DNA of 64,000 nt from NCBI GenBank assembly GCA_030998015.1, contig JARWMV010000059.1:1-64000 (forward strand), read 5' to 3'. Within the stretch, counting starts at the first letter, position 1. Each line of letters opens with the position of its first letter. The notes under the pieces are model-generated. The model did no database searches. It had not been told where the DNA came from and saw only the letters and a list, made by a program, of their open reading frames with translations. A program made the translations under genes and the position numbers. This stretch comes from Ceratorhiza oryzae-sativae. Lineage: Eukaryota > Basidiomycota > Agaricomycetes > Cantharellales > Ceratobasidiaceae. Below are positions 22,584 through 34,389 of the stretch, in pieces.

Positions 22584-25117
22584 ATGGCTCAGTCGTATTT
22601 CCCCACCACCCCCATCTCGCCCATGTGCGACACCGTCCCCCCAACGCCGATCGACACCGTCAGCGTCCTCTCCAGCGGCCAGGACGCCCAGAACGCCTAT
22701 GTCAACCAGCGTGACCGGTGGGTGAAAATTTTCAGTCCGATGACGTGTGGCTGATGGAGCAACAGTCTCACGACGGCTGCCGGCGAGGCCGAGGCGATCC
22801 TGGGCGACCTCCGCAACTTTAGCCGCAAGGAATGGGTCACCCGCTATCCCAAGCTCGACAAGGCCGGGCACAAGGGCATGAGCCGATCCATGTCGTTTAT
22901 CGACGACCCGTCGAATGCGACCGACGTCGTCTATGGCGGTGCCAAGCCCGGCATGCGTCGTGCGCTCACGCTGGTCTCTGAGCTGCCCGAGGTCCCTGCC
23001 GAGGTCGCCCAGCCCGACTCGTCCGACGATTTCCATGTGCTCCGGCTCGATCTCTCCCTCGGCCCCAACGGCGTCAACACCCCCTCGGCCCTCGTCTCCA
23101 ACCTCGAAAAGGCGAGCATCGCTCACTTGCTCGATGGCAGGCTCGAGGCCGCCCTTGCCCACGTCAACAAGCTCAAGGTCCGCATCGCCGACACCCGCTC
23201 CAAGGTGCTTGTCACCGGTGACCTCAACGCGGGCAAGTCCACCCTCGTCAACGCCCTGCTCCACCGCGATGTCCTGCCGATCGATCAGCAGCCGCTCACG
23301 TCGGTGTTTTGCGAAGTCCACGATGCGCTGGAGAATGACGGCGTCGAGGAGGTCCATGTCATCAATCTCGACAAGGTTGCATCGTACGACCGCACCAACC
23401 CGGCCACCTTTACCCGAGCCCGCGTTGAAGACATCGAGACGCTCCAGGCGATCCGGATGCCGAGACTCCACCCGATTACGCACTTAAGCTCTACGTTTCC
23501 GACCCTCGTTCCCACGGCGTGTCGCTCCTCAACAACGGCATCGCTGACATCACCCTGATCGATGCCCCCGGCCTGAATCGTGATTCCGTCAAGACCACTA
23601 GCTTGTTTGCCCGCCAGGAGGAAATCGACGTTGTCGTCTTTTGCGTCAACGCCGAGAACCATTTCACCCTGTCGGCGCAAGAGTTCCTCACTAGCGCGTC
23701 CAAGGAAAAGGCCTATGTTTTCATCGTCGTCAACCGATACGATCAGATCCGCGACAAGACCCGCTGCAAGCGTCGCGTACTTGAGCAGATCAAGGCCCTC
23801 AGCCCTCAGACCTACGAGGACCGCGACGAGCTCGTGCATTTCGTCGACTCGCGCTCGGCGCTCGGCGCTAGCCTCATCTCCAATTCGGACGAGCAGGGCG
23901 TCCTCGATGCTGCCTTTGTCTCGCTCGAGACTGCTCTCCGCTCGTTTGTCTTGCTCAAGCGCTCCAAGTCCAAGCTCATGCCCGCCCAGACCTATCTCAC
24001 CAAGCTCCTTTCGGATCTCGAGCTTCTCGGTGCGGCCAATGCACTCCTCGCCAAGTCCGAGTGCGACGCCGCTCGCTCGGTCCTCGAAAAGACCCGCCCA
24101 ATTCTCGAGCAGCTCAAGGCTCACCGGGCTGCGATGGAGACTGAGCTCGAGGCGCTCGAGGAGAATACCGTTCGGGCTGTCGAAGCCGATGTGAAGAAGA
24201 CGCTCGGCGGTGCTCTATCGGATGTTTCCGAGGGCAAGATGGATGCTGGATTCGAACTTCCTCCTTGGCGCGGATTCCTCAATGCTTTCGACTATGCCCA
24301 GGATGTCCGTGTCGCCTTGCTCGAGAGTCTCGATCGTGCCGTGGAGCGCGTCGAGGCTAATGCCCGTGTGGCAACGACCGAGGCTGTCAAGAAAGTTTCC
24401 GAGGTTGGCGAACGTGTTCTCGCTGCTGCTCCTCCCTCGACTGCTGCCGCTCGTCAACCCCGCGTCTTTGTTCCTTCGGCCATGTTCAGCCGCCGTGGTC
24501 GCGGTGCGGCCGCTGCCGGCGCTGGTATCGGCCTCTCCAAGACTCCTGAGCTCCGTCAATCTACCGCTGCAGATGTCTTTGATTTCGAGCACTTCTTGGA
24601 GACGTATGTCGTTATGCCATCGGGTGAAAAGGCTGTCGATGACAAGACGACTGCGCTCTCGCTCGCGTCTCTCGGTCTCGGCGCTGTCACCGTCGTCGGT
24701 GGCAAGACGTTTGGTCTCCGAAGCGTCGTACAAGCTGTCGATCTCCTCGGCAACAAGACGGTCAGGGCATGGGCTGCGCCTGTGCTCATCCTGGCCGTTG
24801 TGGGAGGCGCAGCCTGGTTTGTTGTTGATCTCCCGTACTCGATCCCACGCACTGTCGGCCGAAGGATCGCGGCTGGTCAGCAAAAGGCGGGATTGATCGA
24901 TAACCATGCGGCCCGGGTCGGACGCGAGACGCGCAAGGTTCTGCGCCTGGCCGCTTGGGATGTGCGGGAGAGGTATCGTGCGGCTGGCGAGGAGACTGGG
25001 CGGGCTGTCAAGGAAGCCGAGAGCGTGCAGATGCGTGCGGAGGTTGCGTGGAACTTCTTTGTCAAGATGGGCGAACGTGTAGCTGGTGTGCGAGTTGTCG
25101 GAGGATTGATGGTGTAG
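22584..25117 (+). CDS. FZO1: Mitofusin, mitochondrial outer-membrane fusion GTPase (one apparent frameshift)
   Basis: Exon 1 (22584-22717) and exon 2 (22766-25117) join in phase through a 48-bp intron. The dynamin-type GTPase has G1 GDLNAGKST, the G2 threonine in QPLTSVF, G3 DAPGLN and G4 NRYD. A heptad-repeat region follows (about ESRAEVEK-type helices near 24000-24450). Paired hydrophobic segments lie near the C-terminus (SLASLGLGAVTVVGG and WAAPVLILAVVGGAAWFVVD), then a last helical region. This is the layout of fungal Fzo1, which tethers and fuses mitochondrial outer membranes. Frame is lost once near 23454-23457: the sequence reads IETLQAI and then continues one frame over as DAETPPDYALKLYVSD. 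One missing G in a short G run would explain it. The rest is open, so a sequence error is more likely than gene death. Confidence 0.9.
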
Positions 25118-25976
25118 AGTAGTAGTATGGCGAAGGAAAGCAAATCTGTTCTTGTGTGTGTAGTTTTTTTTTTTCCCACCTTGAGAAACGAATCATTCGT
25201 TGACTATATGCCCCTCAATTTTATTGTTGTTTTGTTTCTGTCGTTTTGATGCGCGAATGGACTGCTGCGTGTGCGTGTTTTGATAGCAAGCGTGTACATA
25301 CAAAGGGCTTGGGGCAGTTCTTTGGACAAATGTGAACTGCTTGGCCTGTTAATTGAATGTGCTTGAATGAAATGCGAGTGGTGCGCGATGCAAGTGTCCG
25401 AATATACAGCGATTCGTTTGGGCGATGTTTCCGACGCGAGTGTTTCAGATACAACTGTATCGCAATGTATCCGGGATACAGCTTGGTGAACGTTTGAGAG
25501 CCTCGTCAGCGGGATTGTGTGCTCGATGGGGAAGTATGTAGCAGGAGGGAAATTGCATATAACCCATATTCATTTTTCTATCGAAAAGGCATGCCAGCTG
25601 ATATCCTTTCCCCAACACACCCCTCGTCGACCCTGTGCTTGTTCTATGAACAGTCAATACATACGGCCGAATCAACGATACTTTGAGGTCGGAATTTCGT
25701 CATCCGGGCCCATACCGGCTTTGGTCCGATTGGACGAGGTGGCCAAGTCGGACTCACGTGCTGTAATGGGACCGGAATAAAAGCGACGATGATCCTAGCG
25801 AGGACTTGGTTTTTGCCCTCTGTTGAGAGGTGGTCTTTTTAGTCCTTTGAGAGGTGATTTTAGCTTTCCCTGAGATTCCGTATTATTCGACTTGTGGTTG
25901 GTCTTTTATTGGTGAGTTTCCGCCTGGAGGGAAGGGGAAGGTGTTGATGGCTGGTGTAATAGCATAGGAATCGAGG
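25118..25976. other. Intergenic region between mitofusin and gluconokinase
   Basis: The mitofusin 3' flank contains T-rich tracts. No gene is supported; the interval also holds the gluconokinase promoter. Confidence 0.45.
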
Positions 25977-26856
25977 ATGGCTCAGGGTACCGATGATAGT
26001 GTTGGTTTTGCGTCGGGAGGGCCAAAGATGATTATTGTTATGGTGAGTGTCTGTGTTTTTTTTTTTTCGTCTAGAGGAATGGTGTGCGAAGGAATGGGCC
26101 ATATTGTTGGATAGGAATAAATCCTCGCGTTGAGAGATTCATCTCCAGTTACGCCACGTCGATCTCCCGCCCTGATCTACCAAACCCACTGAAAACCTCC
26201 CAATTTGCTCCAAACACATGACTCGCTGAACCTTCCCTCAGGGTGTATCCGGCGCAGGCAAATCCACCACAGCCCAAAACCTCGCCCGAGCTCTGAGCGT
26301 TCCGTTTGAAGACGGAGACGACCTCCACCCAGCGGAAAACGTCGCCAAAATGTCTCGGGGCGAACCCCTCACCGATGCGGATCGCGCGCCATGGCTTCGC
26401 CAGATCAGGGAACACGGCACCAAGTTGACCGAGCGACCAGGCGCGGGTACGGTCGTGATTGCGTGTTCGGCTCTACGACGCGCCTATCGAGACTTGTTGA
26501 GAGGGAAACCGGTGGATCTTGTCACGCCTGCCCCGGTCCCGGCTACGACGGTCTTGCATCATCCAGACGAGCATTCTGGGCGGGAGGAAGCGTCGACGCA
26601 CGTCGAGCCATACGTGGCGAATACGGTACCTCCTCTCAAGACGTATTTCGTGTTTATCAAAGGACGACCCGAGGTGATTCTGGGTCGGATGCAGAAGCGA
26701 AAGGGGCACTTTATGAAGGCGAGCATGTTGGAAAGTCAACTTGCGACGTTGGAGGATCCGACGGGCGAGGATGGGGTGGTGGTTGTGGACTTGGAGGCAG
26801 ATCCGGAAGAACAGTGTCGACAGGCGGTGGAGGGGTTGAAGAGCTTGGAATGTTGA
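25977..26856 (+). CDS. Gluconokinase (gluconate 6-phosphotransferase)
   Basis: Exon 1 (25977-26042) encodes MAQGTDDSVGFASGGPKMII-VM. Exon 2 (26242-26856) continues with the P-loop GVSGAGKSTTAQNLA. The total is 226 residues, close to the family norm for fungal gluconokinases. Other family hallmarks are FEDGDDLHPAENVAKMSRG and PLTDADRAPWL (substrate and lid region), ACSALRRAYRDLLRG, YFVFIKG and GHFMKASMLESQLATLEDP. The enzyme phosphorylates D-gluconate with ATP to 6-phosphogluconate, feeding the pentose phosphate pathway in the cytosol. A divergent, broken copy lies at 33435-33990. The ATG in exon 1 is chosen because the exon 2 frame starts at the P-loop with no upstream ATG. Confidence 0.92.
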
Positions 26857-27129
26857 GTTGTCTTCGTGTGGTGGTGGGTTTGATTGGGGTGGGTTTTTGA
26901 ATATAGAGTGCCATTGTATCATCCGATTTAGAGTTTACGAAAAACGCCACGTTCGTGATTAAATATTCCATTTATGCTGTGCCTAAGCCTCAGTCCGGCG
27001 GAACGAGTTCAACTACATCTTGAAGGCCCAACATTCTGGTAAATGAGAGATTTTGGAAGGATCCCATCCACGTGAGTCAGTGATTCGATTACAAGAGAGA
27101 AGACATACGCCTTGACGGCGTCAGTATGG
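26857..27129. other. Gluconokinase 3' flank
   Basis: Short non-coding stretch between gluconokinase and the start of the duplicated upstream region of family copy A. Confidence 0.4.
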
Positions 27130-27814
27130 GCAGTTACAGAACGAGGATAAGGTGCAAAGAACAGTGTTTAGAGGTGCTCCTTTGAGCATTTTCATCGTCT
27201 GGAGTTTGGAGCCCTCTTCATTTTTGCACAACGGTGCATGTTTCCTGGACGCATACAAGCAGAGGGGGGCAGCAGTGGCGAAGCAGCCGAGCAATCCCAG
27301 TATGGAACCCCTTGGACCTCGCTTATCTACCCTAAAATATCTCAGAAATGCCTCACTTCGCCAAGGCGGGATCATTCATGCCTAGAGCGCGGCAGAGCCA
27401 GCCCGGCGCAGGCAGAATAGGAGCGCAAGTCCTTGCGTAGGGTCAAGCCGACCAAACAGACCTGCTCTCAACCTCACGTGATGGGTTGGTTGGCTTCCAC
27501 CGCGCCGAGTCGAGTTTAATTCATCATTCGGGCTATATCAGAGTGTGCTCCTCGATTCCCGAATGCATCACCGAAGTATTGAACCATTAAAAAATGTGCC
27601 ATAAAACGACTATCCCGAGCCTGGCTCGATGTCACTTGACTAGCGACGGACCCAAATCTTATGGCGGCACCCAGACTCGCGCCGACGGTCCAGCTAGATT
27701 AAATGCCAAGCAACGGCCAGCACATACGCCCGGAGTAGCACTGAGCGGGGGACTATTCTGCTAGGCTATAAGACCACCGGGGGAGAGACATGAATCTGTC
27801 GCAGCGAGCTCAAG
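27130..27814 (+). promoter_or_regulatory. Upstream region of family copy A, shared in diverged form with B, C and D
   Basis: Corresponding blocks lie at 34390-35121 (B), 42771-43345 (C) and 48273-48850 (D). Shared landmarks include GCATACAAG, CCCAGTATGG followed by CTTGGACCTC, and a ~150-bp stretch before the ATG with ACGCCCGGAGTAGCA. Copy A is the most diverged. A short open frame reading away from the gene (RYF-DK-GPR-S-L-G-GC) is partly kept in A and C and may be a relic of a divergent neighbour. Confidence 0.6.
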
Positions 27815-29821
27815 ATGTACCTCCCCCGTCCTCTTGCGCTCGCTTCTGGCTGCCTCAAGTCGCTCCTGTTCGCTGCCATGTCCAGCGATAACCTGCCTTC
27901 TGCAATCACGCTTGCCTCTGTTGACGTTGGGATCCGTGGGGCCCACTTGGCGACGTAAGTAGATGGCCGCTGACTGGCCACATCCTGCCTCTGACGGATT
28001 CCTTCTTCAGATATGTGGGTCTGAGCCGGGCCGGTCTGCAGCTACCGGTGGGCCTGTTCTTGCCACCGCCGGCGCCAATTACAGACACGGAGCTGGCGCT
28101 GTACGCGACGCCAGTGGCCGCCGCCGTCTGGAGTCCGAGCGTCGATGCCATAGACGCCCTCGTCAAAACTTGGACCAAGGCTGCGTCGACTATTATTCCC
28201 ATCCACAGGGCGGTTTTCCGCCGTACTGTCGAAAATATGACGCGGTCGTATGGCCGTTATACCCAACCCTTGCGTCATGCACCACCCCTGCTTGGTCTGA
28301 TGACTTTGCAGGACGACTATTCCTATACCCATAACTATAGCCAATCGGCCATTCAACATACTCCCCTTCACTCTCCTCTCTCCTCTCCTCTCTCCTCTCC
28401 TATCCTCCTCCCTATCAACTCTCCCTCTGGCTGGCCCATACATCCTACCTCGTCGTTCGCTGATCCATTCCAGTCCCAACCATCCCTCTCGACCACTGGA
28501 ACTACCTCTGCTCCCCCTCTGTCGCCGACGTCGGCCACGGTTGTTCTCGGGCAATGCACGCCCTATCGTGTGCTTCGCTCTCTGGGAGACACAGTGCTCG
28601 AGATTGACCTCGAAGACCACCCATCGCAGGCGATGATTGATTACAAGCGCATACTGGATGAGCTAATCTTGGACGAACTCGAAGAACCGAAGGAGAAGAC
28701 CAAGATGTTTGTGGAGTATCGGCCACCCCCGTGCACTGAGGACAGCTGTGCACTGGTCGCGTATGTCGAACCATCGCAGGTGATCTATGACTATATTATC
28801 GACGGCTGGGTTCTTTTATGGTGCTGTCATATTTGCATCGGTACGTTATGGCACCCTTCTTATCAGTGTTCGAGGTATACTGAGCGTAACTCTAGTTGTC
28901 TTCTTCATAGTGCGCGCCTGCTCTATGCTCTATCAAATGATTCGACGGGTTCTTCGTTTATTGTACAGTCCGTGGTTCAGTCTAACGAATGTTGGAGCTT
29001 TTACTGATTCGTTGTCCCATTAGGCACGCTCATATATATCTTGGAATTAATCAGGTCGATGTTGGAAGCATTGGTACGAATCATAATGGTTATATGCGGT
29101 ATGTAAATGTGCATTCCAGAGTCTACATGAGAATAATTCAGCGTTAGGTTGGCGTTTTATCCCTTATCCAGCTGAGATACAAGGCGGCGCTCCGGTCGTC
29201 GAATCCCCCTCCCTCACTAGATCCCTTCAACTCCCCGTGCTAGCCTCACCTGCAGTCCACCACAATCCAAATACCACCCCGACCCCGATTCCAGCCGCAG
29301 ATGGACCACACCAGGTGACAGGCTCCAAGCCTGGGTTGAAGAAAAAGAATGAGAAGCGCCACAAGAAAAAGGCGAAGGGGATCGAAACCCGCGAGGGGGA
29401 TGCGCCTGGTCCAGCCAATATCCCACTTCCCAGGGATGGCGGTGAGTGGGGCCTAGTACTAGACTCCAACCCGGTGGTGCAACCCACATCTGTTGCTCCA
29501 CCCCTCGTGCTCACCCTGGGCGCCCATGATTACCCTTCGACAATCGACCCAGCCACCATCCCCACTTCCCCAGACGACGTGACGTCTTCACCGCTGCCTC
29601 CCACGCCGCTGATCGATGCATTACCACCTACCCCAATCGTCGATCAAACAAACATCCCCCCACCCGAAGAAGACATAGGAGGTCGATGGGAAACAGTGGT
29701 AAAACGAAAGCCCTGGCGCCGCGTTGTTCCGGCTCCAGAAGCAGAGCCCACTATAGAGCTGAAGGGGGTCAAAGGGAAGAAGGCTAGGAGGGGAAAGGAT
29801 ACGGGAAAGAAGAAGGCGTAG
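27815..29821 (+). CDS. Family copy A: putative membrane protein with Lys-rich region and C-terminal WETVV motif
   Basis: Five exons join in phase to 598 residues: 27815-27954, 28011-28840, 28896-28967, 29024-29098 and 29142-29821. The N-terminus (MYLPRPLALASGCLKSLLFA) is mildly hydrophobic. Residues about 47-110 hold the most conserved part (YVGLSRAGLQLPVGLFLPPP, TDTELALYATPVAAAVWSPS). A Ser/Pro-rich stretch comes next, encoded partly by a CTCTCC microsatellite, then ILDELILDELEEPKEKT and YRPPPCTEDSCALVAY. Hydrophobic segments span the exon 2-3 junction (GWVLLWCCHICI/VVFFIV) and exon 4 (TLIYILELIR). The tail is disordered, with KKKNEKRHKKKAKG and a final RWETVVKRKPWRR. I recognise no known family. 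No disabling change is visible. Confidence 0.72.
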
Positions 29822-30014
29822 GCATGCTGGAAAGAGCAGCGAGGTGTAGGAGAGGAAGGACAATCCAACAATTCAGCATCAAAGAGACGACCCCACTCCA
29901 CGACGACCCATCACGTCCATCACACCCGATCGAATCCGAGCATGACGCCGATGTCACCCACCTCCGGACGAGACCTGGTATGCGTGCCGACATTGATTTG
30001 ACCGTCCAGGGCCA

Positions 30015-30047
30015 CCCATGCTAGCTGCTGGCCCCAGCCAGTGTGGG
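30015..30047 (+). promoter_or_regulatory. Conserved 33-nt 3' hairpin of copy A
   Basis: Arms CCCATGCTAGCTG and CAGCCAGTGTGGG surround a 7-nt loop, 194 bp after the stop codon. The stem carries two G.U-type pairs and one A-C mismatch. Equivalent hairpins follow all six family copies. Confidence 0.6.
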
Positions 30048-30299
30048 GGACGGTTAGTGCGATTGTAGGCAGGCGGTACTAGGGATCGGAAGGAGCGGCG
30101 ACTGGATCCCCCGTCTGCTTGGTCGAACTTATCATCCGACCCCCAATCCGACTTGATTTCGTCGTCTCGAATGCACTTCAATCCCCTTCCGCGTGCAACT
30201 CCTCGTTGCCAGCTTGCTCTCACTCCTACACTACCAATTGTCCCTTCAGCACATGAAATTCCCAGCCGAGGCGATGAACTCATTCTGCCACAGTTGCAA

Positions 30300-32250
30300 A
30301 GGAGCAAATCAACGTGCCTTTGGCACAATTTTAAGTTATTTCGTCCTCATCTCTTCTCTCTCTTGTTTTTGATCTCGTTCTCATGCTTTGTCTCTTTTCA
30401 GTATTTCAGTTGGTCTATGCTTCGTTCTTGTCTTTTCGGCCCGTGTCTCCTTTTCTTTTTCTCTTTTTTCCTTTTGCTTTCTCATCTCGTTTGCCACCTC
30501 GTGATCGTTTGCTAATTTGCTTTGGTCTTTCCCCGACTCAAAATATAGTATCCTGTTTCAATTATTTCCTTCTCCGTATCTGGTGCTATGCCGGGCTACT
30601 GGTCGACACTCGGCTCGCTCTGACTTCGATGAGTCTGCAGGGAGAGTCTTCCTGTCACACCCACCATAACCGAACCTGCCATAACCATCACCTGCTCTAC
30701 TCCTCCACACCTCCAATTCCGCCTGATAACCCCCCCCCCCCGCTCAAACTGGCTCATACACTCCATCCCCGGTCCTCTTGCCAGTTATCAAATCACTTCG
30801 GTCTCCCCGGTTTCGTGATCGACTGAAGAGTCCTATTCGGGAATCGCCGCACCGGCATCAGTAAGCTATTGTTCCTATCTGTGTTGTGTCGAGCGTCTAC
30901 TAAAACACAACTCAAGTCTGTCTTTTTTTCGAAACATGCGCTTGCTCTCCAGTTTATCAGATAGTCAAGTAGACTGTCTAGGTACTGCAGTGGGTGGTTT
31001 ATCGTGCCCTCAGTTGAACCCTGTACTAATTTCTTGCGTAGGTGCGCTCGTGTGCAATTTCGGCCTCATGAATAACAAATTAGGAGTGTCGGCTGGGATT
31101 TCCATGGCTATATGCGGTATGTCGATTAACATATTCAATTATCCAGTTGGGTTGATTGCGTTCTCGTGTCGTTTCTAGCCTGACTGCGCGGTGCCGTATT
31201 GGGCCTCAATATTCCCTCCCACTTTCTCTGGCCGTTCTGCACTCTCCGCCCCTGCCGCTTCCATTATTCACCTTAACCCCGACTCAACTTCGATCAATAA
31301 ACCTGATGGACTGGTTCATATACTCCCCTCGGAGTCTACATCCAAGATCAACAAGAAACGGCAACAAGACAATGAAGCCGACGGCCAGCAAGCGTGGGAA
31401 TTGCGGTTGGCCATGCGACAATCTCGCCCCCCAAGGGCAATGGGCTTCGGGGTCCGGTAGTAGATTTCAACCTACTCGTACCTCCAACAATATCTATTCC
31501 ACCACTCTTCCCCCCCTGCCCCTCCCCCTCCACCAAATGACATGACCACCCCTCGACTTCCGACTCGGCGAAAGTCCCTTTACCCATAGGCGATGACCCG
31601 GCTACGTGTATACGGACCTGTGCAACCGTATTCCATCATAGCCCTTGATTCGACAGACATTCCACCAATCGGGCGTCGGCGGGGTGTTGGCCGGCGATGC
31701 CAATATCTCGTCTCCATCCACGCCAGGACTGCTGTGCTCTGGGCCTACTGAGGATGACGGGGGCGGCTGAGAAATGGTAGTCAAACGAAAGCCTTCGTGT
31801 CTGTTCGTTAAGTTCCAGGGAGGTGGGGATGATGAAGCCAATGGATGGACTGTCGTCAAGATCGGGAGGAGAGCGAGCAAAACAAAGAAGAGCGGGTAGG
31901 CAAGCCGGAGAATTCAACGAGGCGCAAGGCAGGAAGTTCTACCGAGCAGACAACATCTACAAGACGATGGCACCCTTACGACAATAACAACCCTCCATAC
32001 CCGGCCCAGCGGGATCACAGCGCCGAAGCCTACTTGCTCTGGATGAGTGCTGTTATGCTGTACCTTCATGGCGCCGATCGTCCAGGGCCACCCATGCTGG
32101 CTGTTGGCCCCAGCCAGCGTGGGGGATGGTCGATGCCGTTGTAGGGAGGCCATACGGGTCATTCGAAGGAGCGGTGGCTCGACTCCCCGTCTGTTCGCTC
32201 AACCCCATCGACACTTCCAGCCCAACCCGATTCCGTTGTCGTATCCATAT
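30300..32250 (+). pseudogene. Family relic a2 (3' exons only)
   Basis: A piece matching the end of exon 2 lies near 30810-30860 (GFVID, then a stop). It is followed by exon-3-like sequence near 30910-30965, exon-4-like near 31042-31116 (ending GGCTATATGCG before GTATGT) and exon-5-like text to about 31910, including a Lys-rich remnant and GGG-GG-EMVVKRKPS with stops. A pyrimidine-rich stretch (30330-30500) and a 12-C run (30730-30741) precede it. The N-terminal region is missing, so no family protein can be made. Confidence 0.7.
32091..32123 (+). promoter_or_regulatory. Conserved 33-nt hairpin of relic a2
   Basis: Arms CCCATGCTGGCTG and CAGCCAGCGTGGG, with only one T.G-type pair. Kept although the gene itself is broken. 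Confidence 0.6.
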
Positions 32251-32639
32251 ACATCCTGATGCCCTCCCTTCCTTGTCCTCGCCGCCAGCTAGTTGCCATT
32301 CCGCTCACGTCACCCGTTCTCCCGGACTACGAAAACATCGGACATGAGCGATGCTTACACCCCGCCACAAATGCAAAAGAGCCAATCGAGGTGTATATGG
32401 CACCAACCTAACTAATTTTATCTTCGCCCCTGGTCTTGGTCTCTCGATATCCCCCCTTTTCCCTGGCTGCTTCATTTAGTTGCTCCCTCGTTTGTGCCTT
32501 TCGGGCTCTCCATCCCTCCCCTTTTTATTTTCTGTTTCCACTCGTTTATTGTATCCCTGATGTCTCGCTGATTGGGTTTATTATTTTCCTAAATAAAACC
32601 ATAATAGCAGGTTTTGCTCATGCGGATACCTTTTTTTAG

Positions 32640-32775
32640 CTTCACGTATACCTCTCGTTTATTAGAGGCTTCCTTATTCTTAATGTTTGTACGCCGCATT
32701 TTCGTTGTATATTTAATGCCCCCTGGAGGGGCTTTCCAGCCGGCCCATGTCTGAGATTCCGACAGTGCTCCGGGC
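32640..32775 (+). repeat. Unit end motif after relic a2
   Basis: The sequence TTCTTAATGTTTGTACG ... GTATATTTAATGCCCCCTGG is repeated in inverse near 37955-38050 and, more distantly, at 45345-45405. It marks a shared boundary of the duplicated units, close to an AATAAA-like signal. Confidence 0.55.
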
Positions 32776-32874
32776 CTCAAAGTTCTAGGATAGGGTCAAC
32801 TCAATGGTGCCATTCAAAAGCTTCACCTAAATGATCGCATATAGGCGGCGAGCCCACATCGAGAGTTTGACGGG

Positions 32875-33312
32875 CTAAGATGGCAACAAAGCATTGGGCG
32901 AGCATGTAGCCTGAGAGGCATTCATTTCATTCAATCCTTGGGACTGTGCAAACGAGTCGCATATAAAAGTGGGTTGTTTCTGCAAAGGGATGACTATTAC
33001 ATGGGAAACCCCCCATCTAAGGGGAGTAGAGAGGATTTTATCGTAGGCTTCAAACCAGGAATATGATCGGCGGATTGGCGACCGACTATCCAAAAGCATT
33101 AGGGTTCCGTTAGGGTACCACACTAGGTAGTTCGGCGTATGGTTAACGTTTGATCGGGAAAGGACGTTGAGTGGGTTCTGCTGATCCTCGGAAAGCGGCC
33201 AAGCCCAAATGCTGAATCGAGCATCACACATTTGCGTTCCATGCGCACCCATATTAGCTCGGTTAATGATTACTATCATGGCAAGTATCTCAGTTCTCAA
33301 TCGGAGAAGCAT
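32875..33312 (-). CDS. Hypothetical protein, 145-aa single-exon frame
   Basis: A continuous 145-codon minus-strand frame with protein-like composition (NYLVWYPNGTLMLLDSRSPI, WGVSHVIVIPLQKQPTFICD). I recognise no family, and no in-phase neighbouring exon was found. It lies outside the duplicated units, just before the gluconokinase pseudogene. It may be a fragment. Confidence 0.3.
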   Translation of the reverse strand: MLLRLRTEILAMIVIINRANMGAHGTQMCDARFSIWAWPLSEDQQNPLNVLSRSNVNHTPNYLVWYPNGTLMLLDSRSPIRRSYSWFEAYDKILSTPLRWGVSHVIVIPLQKQPTFICDSFAQSQGLNEMNASQATCSPNALLPS

Positions 33313-33434
33313 GATGCTGTTGGTTGGAAGAAATCCCCGCGTTAACGAGCAGGGTGGCGGGCCAGTTACTCACTAACCTGATATGCCATATCCATCAACC
33401 ACCTTGCGCTTCGCTCGTAACGGTCTTACCAGCC

Positions 33435-33990
33435 CGTTCTCAGGGCGTATCCAGCCCCTGAAAATCCACCATTGCTGACAGCCTCGCTCCAGCACTCGAC
33501 GTCCCATTCAAAGCCAGCAACGACTTTCGTCCAGCCGAAAGCGTTGCCAAAACGCCACGCAGCGAGCCTCTCATTGCCACACATCGCGCTGTGGCTCTAC
33601 AAAATCAAGGAAAATGGATCCGATGTGACGCAAAGCCAAGGTATGAGCACATTCGCCATCACTGATCAATAGTCTGAGGGCACATTGAGACCCGCTGAGA
33701 CAAACCGATGGATCTCGTGCCACCCAGTCCAGGACAGGACGGTTTATGTGATCTAGATGAACATTCTACGCCTGGAGGTGAGTTGAATAATGATGAGACA
33801 TATGTGGCGAATACAGATTTGCATTAGAGGCATATTTTATTTTCATTAAAGGACAAGCCGAAGTCGCTTTGGATCGGATGCGGAAGCGGACGCGAAGTCC
33901 GGGAATAAGAGTATTCTGGAGAGCCAGCTTGCGACATCGGAGGGTGTGACCGTCGATGATTGGGTGGTGGGATGTTGGGTTCTGGTCCAT
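33435..33990 (+). pseudogene. Gluconokinase pseudogene
   Basis: It aligns along most of exon 2 of the intact gluconokinase (26242-26856) but is broken throughout. The P-loop region survives as GCGTATCCAGCCCCTGAAAA where the intact gene has GGTGTATCCGGCGCAGGCAA. Later matches are TGGATCTCGTGCC, GACATATGTGGCGAATAC, ATTAAAGGACAAGCCGAAG and GAGAGCCAGCTTGCGACATC. Stops and indels interrupt every frame. It lies upstream of family copy B, just as the intact gene lies upstream of copy A, so both were duplicated together. Confidence 0.85.
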
Positions 33991-33994
33991 CCTC

Positions 33995-34389
33995 TGTTTT
34001 GATTCGCTGGAGCCTCGAACATAGAGTTTTAGGTTGTCGTCAGGCTCGGGACTGTTTAACGGCCGCTGTTGCGGTTGGTGTTACCCTGTATCCCATGCCC
34101 AGGTCTGTTGTATCGTAAAATAATTTTAAATAAAAAAGAAATAATATATAGTATACTCGCGAAAAGTCGAGGCCTTTTGGTTTGGCTTCTAATTACGGCG
34201 CAGCGGAAAGAGCCGAAAGGACACTAGACGACGAGTGCTGTACGGTGTGAAAACAAACTGTATGAATGTGTTAGGAGATATATCTACGGCAGGAAACGAA
34301 GGGGAAGCTACAGATCAACGTAAATAGATAGCGATTCGAGACGCACGCCGAACAGATTCTAGGAGCACATTAAGGTAGGAACAAGATTA
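33995..34389. other. Intergenic, AT-rich
   Basis: No gene is supported; AT-rich stretch near 34120-34150. Confidence 0.4.

Larger units (their letters stand above)
27100..32775 (+). repeat. Segmental duplication, left arm (copy A plus relic a2)
   Basis: This ~5.7-kb block carries the intact gene A and relic a2, and ends near 32700-32760 with CCCCCTGGAGGGGC. It is mirrored on the minus strand by about 37940-43345 (relic e plus gene C): coding region, 3' hairpin, relic and GC-rich end motif occur in the same relative order. Confidence 0.8.

Noticed and set aside
22915..25179. Long Ser/Arg/Pro-rich and minus-strand frames over the mitofusin gene
   Set aside because: Off-frame shadows of a GC-rich coding region with strong codon bias; no conserved motif.
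27100..32775. Family unit as an ordinary retrotransposon
   Set aside because: No reverse transcriptase, integrase or LTR is visible and the genes keep spliceosomal introns, so copying through RNA is unlikely.
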